Program-made: the position numbers and the translations under genes
Source of the DNA: Apoderus coryli
Taxonomy: Eukaryota; Arthropoda; Insecta; Coleoptera; Attelabidae
NCBI GenBank assembly: GCA_911728435.2
Contig: OU452199.1
Span: 22,020,860 to 22,084,859 of the forward strand
Length of the DNA stretch: 64,000 bases
Direction of reading: 5' to 3'
Part shown: piece by piece, positions 1 to 10,044 of the stretch
Numbering within the stretch: the stretch's first letter is position 1
How the letters are laid out: the number at the start of each line of letters is the position of its first letter
The notes under the pieces: generated by a model
What the model was told of the DNA's origin: nothing
Seen by the model: only the letters and a program-made list of their open reading frames with translations
Databases searched by the model: none

Positions 1-1285
1 CGTAATTTTCTTTCCTTTTTAATTTAGATTGTATTAGATTTTTCCGAGCATCATTTTGCAATTGTGCAAAATAAATCATAGAATGTAGTGGTACATAATA
101 AAAGGTACCCGATTTTTCAGTTATTTTTTCACTAAATTTGGAGAGTTCTTTAGTTGACAAAAGTCTAAGTTCAGTGATGTTTTTTGGAGTTTTAAGAATT
201 TCCACAACATTGGGTTGATCAGGCCTAACATTTATAGTAGTCCTTTCATCCAACTCACACTCTTCGTCATTCGATACTTTACTCTGTGCCCTTGTCATAA
301 CATTCATTACATTCTGGCTCATACCTTTTAATTCATCAGATGTTATAACTATTCTAGATAATGCGTCCGCTTTGACATTTTCCTTACCTTTTACATACTC
401 TACATGAAAATCGTACCGTTCTAATCCTAGTCGAAATTTAATTAACCTGCTTGATGGATACTTTAAATTAAATAAATATAACAATGGTTTATGGTCTGTA
501 AAAATTTTAAAGTGGCGATCAAATAAGTATGGTCGGAAATATCTCACGCTCCAGTATATAGCTAAAAGTTCTTTTTCGATGGTCGGGTAATTAACTTCCG
601 CCTTGTTTAAAGGTCTACTTGTATAAGCTACGGGTTTTCTATTTTTATTTAGTAAAACTGCACCTATTGCAATATTTGAAGCATCAGTTTCTACTATAAA
701 TTCATTTTCCTTAGAAAAATCTGGATAATCTAATACTGGAGGTTTTGAAAGAGAATTTTTCAGAAAATTAAAAGATATTTCACATTCATCCGTCCATTCA
801 AATCTAGCATACTTTCTACACAACTTATTGAGGACAACCGTTTTTTCAGAAAAATTTGGAATACATTTCCTATAGTAATTCGAAAATGCCACAAATCTTT
901 TCACTTCCTCTGCATTTTTAGGCCTTGGATATTGTTTAAGGGACTTAATTTTTTCAGGATCTGGCAAAATACCATTATCTGTAATAATGTGACCCAAATA
1001 TAAGATTTGTTTCTTTAGAAATTCGCATTTCGATGGATTTAATTTCAAATTTACCTTTCTAAGCCTACAAAAAACTTGCATAAGATTTTTGTTATGCTCA
1101 TGAAGAGATCTTCCAAATACTATGAGGTCGTCGAGATAAACAAAACATTTTTCATAATTTAATCCTGACATTGCTACAGTCATTAATCTTGAAAATGCAC
1201 TAGGACTAATTTTTAATCCCATCGGAAGTCGTTTCATTTGCCATTGCCCTCGATCAGTAGTGAAAGCTGTATATTTTCTGCTACT
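1..1285 (-). pseudogene. Gypsy pol, RT C-terminal half and RNase H (runs off the left edge)
   Basis: Reverse transcriptase and RNase H part of a gypsy-type LTR retrotransposon polyprotein, which copies element RNA into DNA in cytoplasmic particles. The minus strand translates without stops from about 1285 to base 1. It shows the RT palm motif YLDD (CFVYLDDLIVFG), the segment RLPMGLKISPSAF, a connection region, and an RNase H start with FIVETDASNIAIGAVL, followed by FTDHKPLLYL. This frame is shifted by -1 relative to the upstream pol frame, which stops at 1234; the shift lies near 1275-1285 and breaks the polyprotein. The integrase would lie beyond the window edge. Family assignment is secure from these motifs; the finer clade was not resolved. 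Confidence 0.88.
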
Positions 1286-2475
1286 TTATTTAATTCTACT
1301 TGATAATATCCTTGACTGAGATCTAAATGAGTAAAATAAATTGCACCTGCTAAAGAATCTAGAATGTCGGTTATGTTCGGAAGTGGAAATTTGTCGTCTT
1401 GAATTTTAGAATTTAGTAATCTATAGTCGATAACAAGTCTACTCTTTTTTTCTCCACTAGAATCAACCTTTTTGGGAACTAGTAAAACTGGTGAGGACCA
1501 TTCACTTTGTGCATGCTCTATTATACCATCTTCACACATTTTAGAAATATGTTCATTTATTTCCATTTTTTGTGATTGTGGAAGCCTATATGGTTTGACA
1601 TAGGATGGAGAGACATTATCTTTTAATGCAATGGATTGATTATAAATATTAGTTACAGACAATTTATCTCCCGGTAAATGAAAAACATCTGCAAATTTTG
1701 CACAAATAGCCTCAATAGAATTTTGTTCGTCTTTGTTTAAATAATTTAAGCCCAATAAATTAAATAAAGATTTCACTCTCTCTACAGATATATTCTCACT
1801 GTCATACTTACATACATTATACTCACTCGCTTTCTCAATTTTTGGAATATAGTTTTGTAAACAAACCTCACTTTCTCTCGTATTTAACAATTTCACAGGG
1901 ATCTTTCCTTCTGTCGGTTTAGCTAGTACTCCTGCGACAAATACTCCTTCGCACACTTCTGTCGGACGTACCACGCAATCTTCATTCAAGCCTGTATCCA
2001 GATAATGAATAATTTCACATCTTGGGGGGATAATTAAAATATTGTCGCCGTTACTATTTAAAGGTAATGTTATTTTATTTTTGAAGTGGGTAAGTGTAAG
2101 ACTATGGTTCTCGTAATTTATAATTCCGTTAAATTTTCGAATAAAATCATCACCAATAATGCCTTCTGTTGCACAAGGTAATGACTTAAAAACATAAAAT
2201 TATTGGTTAAAACTAGTGTTTCCTATCTTTAATTTTAAAAATTTAAATCCTTCTGCACGTAAAGTTCCACCTATACCTTTGATTTCTATTTCTTCTTTAT
2301 GTAAAGTAAATTTAGATCTTAATTGTTCAGCTTTGATTGCACATAAAGTTGCACCAGTATCTATTAAAAATTGAAAATTAGCATTCTCTACTGAAAATGT
2401 AACAGAAATGGAATTGTTATTGGAATATGCAAAAACATGATTTAACCTCTTGCCTTTAGGCACGAAAAAAATCAC
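1234..2475 (-). pseudogene. Gypsy pol, aspartic protease and RT N-terminal half
   Basis: First part of gypsy pol. The aspartic protease motif FLIDTGATLCAIKAEQL is at about residues 36-52, with the second protease landmark IIGDDFIRKF downstream. The RT N-terminal blocks follow, including PYRLPQSQK, WSSPVLLVPKK, RLVIDYRLLN and FTHLDLSQGYYQVEL. A single in-frame TAA at 2200-2202, just after NTSFNQ, interrupts the frame between protease and RT; the same frame then runs on to a stop at 1234, after a frameshift near 1280. The first codons overlap the end of gag by 20 nt in another frame, the usual gypsy arrangement in which pol is reached by ribosomal frameshifting. As it stands it cannot give an intact enzyme. 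Confidence 0.88.
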
Positions 2476-3583
2476 TAGAAGTACTTGGAACTACTTCTGT
2501 TGTTTCCTGAAATAAGGAATCTTGATCTAGAGTAATGTTATTTTGTTGTGCAAGTCGTACATTATGTGACGCTGTCCTTGAACCTCTCCTATTACCTCTA
2601 TAAACTTGTTGTCTAAAATTTCTATTATTATTATAATGCTGATTATTATGATTTGTTGTACGGGTGTTATTTTGATTATAGAAATGTCGCCTTTGGATAT
2701 TGTTTTGTGAAATATTACGGCCACCGGTTCTAGGACGAAAATTTCCACGCGGAACACGTTGCCTACCTCTTGCGGAAACTCTAAACATTTGCGGAGAACT
2801 TCGTATTGTAGTTGTTTCCTCATCTATTGCAGATCTGATTGCATCCTTCAGGAACAAAAAATTTGTAGATGCCACTATTGTACTTAGCCTCTGATTTCTC
2901 AAACCATCAGCAAACCTTTTAATAGCTACCTTTTCATTTATGGGTTTTAAAACAGAATAAGAGTCGGCGTTACCATTCGCTTGAGATATTGTTAAATTTA
3001 CAAACAAGTCTTCGAATTCCTTTGCGCGATATAATTTTGCTTGAAGTGCTGTATCTGATTGACGTGTAAGAAGATATGATTTCATGTCGTTAATTAAAGC
3101 CGCGATAGTAGTGTAATTCTGATTTAGTCTTAATTTTGCACCACTGGATAAGCGTGTTTTTAAAATAAAATTGATTAACAATTGCTTACCTTCAGGATCT
3201 AACATAGAATCATACAACTCTACAGCATCAATTAATTTTTTCGTGGTTTCTTCATAATCGTCCATGGTAGGTAAAAGACTAACAGCAGTTTTTATATGAA
3301 AAGAAGTCATTTTGTTAACTTCCTCGTTTCTATCAAATTGTAAAATTTCGTTATAAAGGGATTTAATTTTTGAAATTAAGTCTTTTATATCAGTTATTTC
3401 AGAACTTCCTATTTCAGATTTTTCAGCTTGTTTATTAATAATTTGTATTTCTTTAGATAAATTAGAATATATAGCTCTTGCTTCGTCAACTTTTTTCGGT
3501 CTCCTATCTATATTATATTTACTTACTTTTGATCTAATCTGTAATAAAGATTGGTAAATTTCCGAAATTTTATTAATAGCCAT
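2456..3583 (-). CDS. Gypsy Gag protein
   Basis: Structural capsid/nucleocapsid protein of the gypsy element. The 375-residue frame opens with ATG and is uninterrupted. The N-terminal two thirds are helical and lysine- and glutamate-rich, as in retrotransposon capsids. The C-terminal third, about residues 270-350, is rich in Arg, Gly, Asn and Gln (RVPRGNFRPRTGGR) and lacks a CCHC zinc knuckle, as in insect gypsy relatives whose nucleic-acid binding uses basic RG-rich tails. It lies between the small membrane ORF upstream and pol downstream, overlapping pol by 20 nt. It is the only long uninterrupted frame left in this element. Confidence 0.85.
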   Translation of the reverse strand: MAINKISEIYQSLLQIRSKVSKYNIDRRPKKVDEARAIYSNLSKEIQIINKQAEKSEIGSSEITDIKDLISKIKSLYNEILQFDRNEEVNKMTSFHIKTAVSLLPTMDDYEETTKKLIDAVELYDSMLDPEGKQLLINFILKTRLSSGAKLRLNQNYTTIAALINDMKSYLLTRQSDTALQAKLYRAKEFEDLFVNLTISQANGNADSYSVLKPINEKVAIKRFADGLRNQRLSTIVASTNFLFLKDAIRSAIDEETTTIRSSPQMFRVSARGRQRVPRGNFRPRTGGRNISQNNIQRRHFYNQNNTRTTNHNNQHYNNNRNFRQQVYRGNRRGSRTASHNVRLAQQNNITLDQDSLFQETTEVVPSTSSDFFRA

Positions 3584-3818
3584 CCAAGTTATTGAGCTAA
3601 ATAAGCTTAGTATGTTAAAAAAATTTATTATATTTGTATACCAAAAATTAAATTTAAAATATCTACTTAAATATTTTAAATTGTTACTAAATTTAATAAA
3701 TATGATTACATAAACAAATTACTTATAATAGTCCACATAAACTAAAACACTGGGCCCATGCACACGTTGCACATTCCATAGGTCATCAACTTTATTGTAT
3801 ATACAGTGATTTGAATTT

Positions 3819-4073
3819 TCATACCTGATCTTCGTGATTTAATATGTTTAGGGATTTTCTTAATTCGTGCTTATTAATTTCTCGTCTTATTGTTCGTTTC
3901 ATACCCTTTTTATACCTTTGCATCAATACATATACCAAACCCAACAATACCATTACTACCAAAATTATTAACAACCATTCTGCCAATGTCAATCCATGAT
4001 TTAAATTTGCTGCTGCATCGCCACTTGCAGTTTGCGCTATCACAACTTGGTCTTTTGATTGCTTAGTGCCCAT
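3819..4073 (-). CDS. Small membrane protein ORF in gypsy 5' leader
   Basis: An 84-residue ATG-started frame between the primer-binding site and gag, on the element's coding strand. The start MGTKQSK fits the MGxxxS pattern recognised by N-myristoyltransferase. Residues about 29-51 (LAEWLLIILVVMVLLGLVYV and onward) form one strong transmembrane segment, followed at once by a basic stretch (RYKKGMKRTIRR) as expected for a cytoplasmic side. The gap to the gag ATG is about 235 nt. I do not recognise a family. Its role is inference: it could help target particles or RNA to membranes, or it could be a translated leader ORF. An intact reading frame next to broken pol hints at, but does not prove, selection. 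Confidence 0.55.
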   Translation of the reverse strand: MGTKQSKDQVVIAQTASGDAAANLNHGLTLAEWLLIILVVMVLLGLVYVLMQRYKKGMKRTIRREINKHELRKSLNILNHEDQV

Positions 4074-4117
4074 TATGCCATATATGATATTATATTTTTA
4101 ACTAAAATAATGAAAAA

Positions 4118-4135
4118 GGGCTGGCAGGATCGCCA
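4118..4135 (-). other. Primer-binding site of the gypsy element
   Basis: On the minus strand TGGCGATCCTGCCAGCCC directly follows the LTR end. TGG right after the LTR is the usual start of a tRNA primer-binding site for minus-strand DNA synthesis. The tRNA species was not determined. Confidence 0.65.
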
Positions 4136-4394
4136 TGTAATAAATTTAGATTTGATTTGGGGAACTTGTAATGTTCCATAACTTTACTTAGTAAATTAAA
4201 GACAGACTACATCATGTATATTTTCTTTATTAATTAAAGTACGTCTAATTCGTATCGTCTGTCGTTCTGTTCTGTTCTTCGGTCATCGTTCCTTGTCCTA
4301 CATTTTGTCCAAAACATATTTTGATTACAACTAATAACAATTATTTAAATATTTATAAACATATAAAATTTAAACAAATACTTACTCTACAGGG
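4136..4394 (-). repeat. 5' LTR of the gypsy element (outer boundary uncertain)
   Basis: The inner edge is set by the primer-binding site at 4118-4135; on the plus strand the LTR starts TGTAATAAA. A minus-strand AATAAA polyadenylation signal lies at about 4229-4234. The outer end is guessed at the CA of ctctaca near 4394. No second LTR is in the window to confirm the length, and no target duplication was identified. Confidence 0.5.
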
Positions 4395-5187
4395 TGTACG
4401 TACCATATTACAGAAGTGCTAGAAGAAGGTTGAATTTATAAAATATATATAAAAATCTCTGACGTTATTGGTTTGGGTAAAATTCTTTCTATACTAATTG
4501 TTCCATAATTAAGATGATTTTTCGTAATGCTTCTAAATTTTGTTCTCTTAATTGGTGTTAAATTCGGATAGCTTTTGTTGAAAATTCTGCTTGTTCGACT
4601 TATAATTCTCTGGCGTTGGCCAAGAATAAAAAATTAATTTAATATGTCCCCATTTGTATAATAATATTAATTAATATAATATAATATTAATCCTACTTAT
4701 ACAAATAAGTAGGATTAATATTATCAAGTTTTGAGAGAATATTTATTATGAAAATTCTAACTGACATTGACAAGCGCCACCATATAAACATAGTTTTACT
4801 TGGTTAATCTTCGCCATCATGGCCCACTAACTAAATGAATGCTAAAACATGAAAGTCATAGCATTTTTACAATAGAAAAATGTTAAATTGCCAATATTTC
4901 GAAAACTATAAATTTTTTAAACAAAAATCCTTATACTAAGTCATAGTTATTTTTAAATTATCATTTAAAAAATTGAGTTTATACAGTTTTTTCAACATAA
5001 TTAGTATCCGCCGTTTTTGTTCATGTTCAACAAACATATATTAAAGTAAGCCTTTCGTTATAGGAAAAAATATAATTAAGTGTTGGCCTGTAAACGTCAT
5101 TTTTGACGCAAAATGTCAAAAACGGTTATAATTAGGTATAGCAATTTGTCTAAAATTGTATGTAGAGTCCAATACTGAAATAATATA
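4395..5187. other. AT-rich intergenic stretch with a perfect hairpin
   Basis: I see no gene here. One perfect 18-bp inverted repeat occurs at 4683-4700 and 4705-4722 with a 4-base loop (arm AATATTAATCCTACTTAT). Confidence 0.6.
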
Positions 5188-5568
5188 CGGGGTATCCCAT
5201 TTGAAATAAGCTAGTTGACACCTACTTCCGGTATAACTGAAAGTCGCACTACGTCGCTGTTATTTCATCTGAGGCAAGCGTCATTAAAGATCATATTATT
5301 AAAATTTTCAGAATCTATATGGCTTTATGTCCCGAGATTTTCTAATGTTACGGTTACCGTGAGACATATTATTTATAATTTTTATTTTGTTCAAATAAAA
5401 TTTTGTTAAATTTTAATTCTTTTTAAAATACCAGCACGCCTTTGGCGTACTATTTTCAGTGTAAACGAATAACACTATAGGGATAACAATAGACAATTGA
5501 CCCTAAACCGGGTGCCTGAACCAATACCAAAATACGAAAGTGGCCGAAACTATTGGTGGGTCACCCTG
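5188..5568. mobile_element. Short MITE flanked by TA
   Basis: A 381-bp unit with imperfect terminal inverted repeats, CGGGGTATCCCA on the left and the complement of CAGGGTGACCCA on the right, with TA on both sides. TA duplication and no coding capacity fit a Tc1/mariner-type MITE. The sequence after the left end (ttgacacctacttccgg) has the look of a dispersed insect repeat, but that is impression only. Confidence 0.5.
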
Positions 5569-8067
5569 TAGGTTTTTTGCATACTCAATAAGGTTTTATT
5601 ACTCTAGACACTTCTGAAATAAATTATAACATTTCGCAACTTTGCGTGAGAGCGGTTAAACGTTCCACCACGCTCACGCAAAGTTGCTCTGAAGAAGCCG
5701 ACAGGATAATCAGCGAAACATTAGCTTGTATAAAATTGCCACAGGATTCATCCAGAAGTTTCTATATATCAAAACTATTAAGATTTTTTTTTTGGATTAC
5801 AATGTACATACTTTTCATCTAGAATATAATATAATTAGTCAACAATAGTAAATAACTATAAGAGATCTACCTGGGAAACAAAGTTCATCATCTCTTGGAG
5901 ACGAAACGTCCCTTCTCCTAACAAAAGTCAAAAGGAGCAGGCCTTGGAAATTCAAGGGGGCTTAGTAAACGCCCCTATAGCTAGAAGCACTGGTAAAACC
6001 CCACCAGATTTATAAGCCCACTGTTATCAACCCAAACACGGACCAGCGCAGGTATTTATAGTCAATGATATAAAAGAACGGCTGTAGCAACTTTTTCAAG
6101 TAGTAAAACTAAAACAAAAATAGAATCTCTAAATAATAATATTCATTGATTTGAGTTTAAGTAAATTAATTCATTTCAAATTACATTTTTTTCTTCTTCT
6201 TATTGTGACAATAAGTATATCTAAATCTGGGTTTCAGGGGGATTTTTGTTACTTGCAATATTTTGTTTGATCTATGCACATTTACGCGCTCTTGTGAAAA
6301 AGCAAAATAATATGTTTAAAATATTTTATAGTGGATTTTATTCCAATTCGGAAAGTATTATTTTTAAACGATTAATATTTAAAATGTAAAATGTTGTGAA
6401 ATACCCAAATATAGTCTTAATCGATTCGCGCCACAACAAACATAAAAAGCTACCTAATTAGATCATGAAAGGTTGTTCCAGGAAAGTCTAGCATATAAAG
6501 TTTCTCATTTTTTAAATAGAATACGCTGAGAAATTTTTTATTCGTTAGATCGAATCAAGTTAAATTGCTGTTATGATTCTGATACCTAGAGCACACGTTA
6601 CTGAAATATTTTCATTTGTTAAACAAAAATTGTGTTGTTTTATTTTTGCAAATGAATTTATATACAATTATTCCAATAAATAGGATGAAAGGTTTACAGT
6701 GTAAGATTAAATTTAGTACAAGGGGCAATACAAGTATTTCCTATTTTTCACATGTCGATTTAAGTCAAAATTCTCTTTAAACTGATGCCAGGATTCCTTA
6801 GATTTAGCCGTCATATTTAACTGCCACGATTTTCTAAGACATAATTGTTTTGTTTAATTCAAATTGGTTAATTAAATTATTTTCAAGCTCCATCACGAGT
6901 ATATGATTCGATTTAGAAACACATCATCAGTGAATTAAACGTTATTCTTCTTTAAATTAACAACACATTAGAATTTAACATTCACCTACAGTAAAATATT
7001 TTACATATTCTATTTTGTTTGAGTATAACAGATCAAAGGTATGTAGAAGTCAAACAAATTTTAAATAAAAAAATTCCAACCAAGATTTATTTTATCATAC
7101 AAGATCAACCCGTTAAATCTAATTATTTAACATTCTAGTTATTGCGAGATATGTTTTTCCAAAATAACATGTCAAAAAAATCTCAATGGCAGCCAGTAGG
7201 AAAAGTAGATTTTCGATTTATATATTTTTTATTTATACTTAGTCTACTCACCCACTATTAATAAACAAATAATAGAATATTCTGACAGTCGCCAAATATA
7301 ACCGAAGTGTCATATTGACAGTTATTTTCACTGAAATACTATAATACATACTACGTAAGTAGGGTCTTATTGTTATTTCACAGATGTTTATTTGTCAAAA
7401 ATAATTACAGGTGTGGTGATGATATTTTTTTTATTTTTTGTTACTTTTTATTGACTTACATTGAAAAAACATGAAAAAACTCTCCAAATATACATTGCAG
7501 ATTTAAGTGCTCTATCGTTTGATATGTAACATCGGTATTTTCTATTAACAAGAAAAAAAATATGATTGTTTTCAAACGTTGACAGGCCGCTATTTTAAAA
7601 TTAGCTCTCCGATTTTAATCGCCAACGAACTCACGCGGTTCGTTGACCTAGCCGATTTTTTAACCAAATTTTGTTTCGATTGGTCAAAAAATGCGGCCTA
7701 GAACGTGCCGCAAAATTTGCTATATCCCATATATCTAGTGTTGCCACGAGAAGGGACGAGACGAGACGAGACAGGGTCGAGACGAGACGAGACTAAAGTT
7801 CGTCTCGTCTCGTTTTGTCTCGTTTGTGTCGAGTAAAATACTATCAAATTATAAATGTGTACATTGGAAACGCTATCATAAATCTATTCTTTTTTATACA
7901 AAAAAAGGAAACAAATCAATTTTAAATAAATGATGTAGGTGGCCAAATGATAGAACGGACAAAAAATAAAAATCTCCAATCATATGTATGCCCAAAATTC
8001 AACATTCACACTACAGGGGCTTCCTACAATTAAATTTAAGATTTAGAAGTTTAGTGAGATTTACAAA
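5569..8067. other. AT-rich stretch without recognised genes
   Basis: No convincing coding frame on either strand. It contains an inverted repeat with 15-bp perfect arms at 5636-5650 and 5673-5687 (arm GCAACTTTGCGTGAG), and the ACGAG pentamer block at 7746-7833. The rest is low-complexity A/T-rich DNA. Confidence 0.6.
7746..7833. repeat. ACGAG pentamer runs in inverted orientation
   Basis: Runs of the pentamer ACGAG (GACGAGACGAGAC) are followed within about 30 bases by runs of its complement (CGTCTCGTCTCG). The two halves can fold into a long GC-rich hairpin in otherwise AT-rich DNA. Confidence 0.75.
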
Positions 8068-8890
8068 TTAGTTTAAAAGATTGCAATAAATGACACTCAA
8101 CTGGCTAATGTCTGACCTGGAGTTTATTGCAGTAGGTGTTTTATTAGTGTGCAACATCTCTAGAAACAATCGTTTGTTCAGATTGCTGTCAACATCCAGA
8201 ATCGATGGCTCATTAAAATTAAAATGATGATCAAAATTCAGCGAATGGTTAGTCAGAGCACAAGATTGCTTTCCTATTCGAGTGTCCCTTTTCTGTTGAG
8301 TTATCCGTTGTTTGAGATTTTGCGTTGTTTGTCCTATGTAACAACTATTACAGTCAATACATGCGATCTTGTAAACGACATTACTATTCTTCAACAAGGG
8401 TGGTGGGTCTTTCAATTTGGTAAATAAATTGTGGATTGTTAAGTTGTTATACTTTGCGATTAATATGTTGGGAAATTGCTTGGCATTTTTTATAATATTG
8501 TCAGAAAGACCTTCAATATAAGGTAGTTTCTTATATCTAAAATGGTTTGGATTAACTGGTTCAGTTGGACCATCAAAAAAATTTGAATTAAAAATTAACT
8601 GTTTAAGTATTTTTTTTAGGATACCCGCATTGTTTAGAAATATGTGGTAAAGCTTTTTTAGATTGTTTCGCAAGAATTCATTATCGGAAATGTGTACTAT
8701 TCGATTCCTCATGGCTAGAACAGTATTATATTTTTGATTCTTTGGATGGTTAGAAAAAAAGTTAATAAATCGGCCAGAGGATGTGGGTTTAGTAGACCAA
8801 TCTAATTTAATTTTGTTATTTTCGGCTCTTATTACCAGGGTATCCACAAAGGGACTGTGTTATTTGTTTCTGTTTCCATGGTAAACTGAA
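8068..8890 (-). pseudogene. Penelope-like element, linker and GIY-YIG endonuclease
   Basis: C-terminal part of a Penelope-like retroelement protein, whose reverse transcriptase is fused to a GIY-YIG endonuclease that nicks target DNA. The frame from about 8847 to 8068 shows the linker signature TKPTSSGRFINFFSNHP and then the endonuclease core VYKIACIDCNSCYIGQT followed by LKQRITQQKRD, with the two Cys residues typical of this family. The matching upstream peptide (FTMETETNNTVP) lies in another frame at about 8850-8885, so a frameshift occurs near 8850. The RT domain is missing: the copy is 5'-truncated and meets the jockey fragment at about 8890. A Penelope RT piece at 25670-26350 is on the same strand but need not be from the same copy. 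Confidence 0.85.
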
Positions 8891-8894
8891 CGTG

Positions 8895-9175
8895 ATTACT
8901 GATAGTAGCAGAAAAAGTATAGTGCTGCTAACTAATATTATCAATTCTATTATAAAATATCAATAATTTTCTACTAAATGGAAAGAGGCTATTATCATTC
9001 CATTACCAAAACCTGGCAAACCAATAATTGATACTAATAGCTATAGAACGATCTCCATGTCCAAAGTAGCCGAAAAAGTATTGCTAACAAGACTTGACGC
9101 AACTGACAAAAAACTAAGACTGACACCTAATGAACAGTTTGGTTATAGGAACGGACATAACACAGTACTATTGAC
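8895..9175 (+). pseudogene. Jockey-type RT fragment left of the P element
   Basis: Translates as a jockey-clade reverse transcriptase N-terminal region: KWKEAIIIPLPKPGKP, then SYRTISMSKVAEKVLLTRL and NEQFGYRNGHNTV. One in-frame stop occurs before FSTKWKEA. The reading ends exactly where the P element begins. The next RT residues (LLTSKIVHD) are found at 43840, to the right of the second P copy. It lacks the EN domain and ORF1. Confidence 0.8.
9168..9175. repeat. Target-site octamer CTATTGAC at the P element left end
   Basis: CTATTGAC stands immediately left of the P terminus here and immediately right of the other P copy at 43840-43847. If the element begins with the final C (CACAG), the duplication is 7 bp; otherwise 8 bp. 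Confidence 0.7.
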
Positions 9176-9445
9176 ACAGTATAATAAATAATACAGTATT
9201 CTGACTTTCCGCTTACGAGCCGTCCTGCGCATATCGTCGCGCATGCCGCCATTATGGGTTAAAACGTCACAATAATCGCATAGACGTAGATAGATACCGT
9301 TCACTCCTGTGTTCAATATTGTCGGCGTGTACGAGATAAATAAATATTGTGTTTGTAATCTAATTCTGTGTTTTGTGTTTTTGGTATAGTGTTTGTGAGA
9401 ATTAAAAGGATTTTATTTTTATTAACGTGTCTTGTGATTAATACA

Positions 9446-9544
9446 ATGAACAATCAGGGAGGACATGTGTGTGCTGCAAAATGTTGTCCCAATAAGCGGT
9501 ACACTTGCTCTAAACATTTTTTCGCTTCCCACAGATCCTGTTAG
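9446..9544 (+). pseudogene. First exon of a THAP-domain P transposase
   Basis: The ATG opens MNNQGGHVCAAKCCPNKRYT, which matches the start of a THAP zinc finger (C2CH), the DNA-binding domain at the N terminus of P-element transposases. The second copy at 42658-42757 continues in a shifted frame as FFRFPTDSGR, the THAP FxFPxD motif, and both copies meet a splice donor GTGAGT. A one-base frameshift separates the two parts. The catalytic domain is absent. Confidence 0.65.
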
Positions 9545-9802
9545 GTGAGTAATAAGTAAAAATAAAGATGAATACTACATAATTTTACGTTTATAACAAC
9601 TATTTGTATAACCCTAAAATTTATATTACAAAATGGCAGTATCTAATATGTTTTTAACTAAATGAACGTAAAACATAAACACAAGTTGTCTCGTGGCGAG
9701 ATAGCATGATAACGCAATCAGCTAGGGGTTATAATAATAATAATAATATATACAAGTTGTCTCGTGGCGAGATAGCATGATAACGCAATCAGCTAGGGGT
9801 TA

Positions 9803-10044
9803 TAATAATAATAATAAAGGACTTTATTAAAGGGCGAGTTTCAGTACAGTGGCAGATGTCACTGTTCTGTTCAGCTACCCCTGAAAATATAACATAATGT
9901 TACAAACAAAAAATTTGCTACCAAAGTACAATCATTACAATATTTTTTTTCTGAAACATACAATAATAATAACATACAATTATAAAATAGACAATACAAA
10001 ACTAGGTACAACTCAAAGCTCATTAATCCAATCAAAAAAGCCTA
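9803..10044 (-). other. 3' end of a minus-strand non-LTR retrotransposon
   Basis: On the minus strand this ends with an AATAAAG signal followed by a (TTA)n tail, as in many jockey/CR1-like elements. It probably belongs to the element whose EN and RT start lie at 19816-21600; the rest of RT would have been lost when this region was rearranged. The adjoining left copy of the large element also lacks its outer terminus, so one deletion could explain both. Confidence 0.5.

Noticed and set aside
2527..2894. Short frames on both strands across gypsy gag
   Set aside because: They are out-of-frame shadows of the intact Gag frame.
5881..6060. GC-richer segment as a possible exon
   Set aside because: All frames are interrupted quickly and no recognisable peptide is present.
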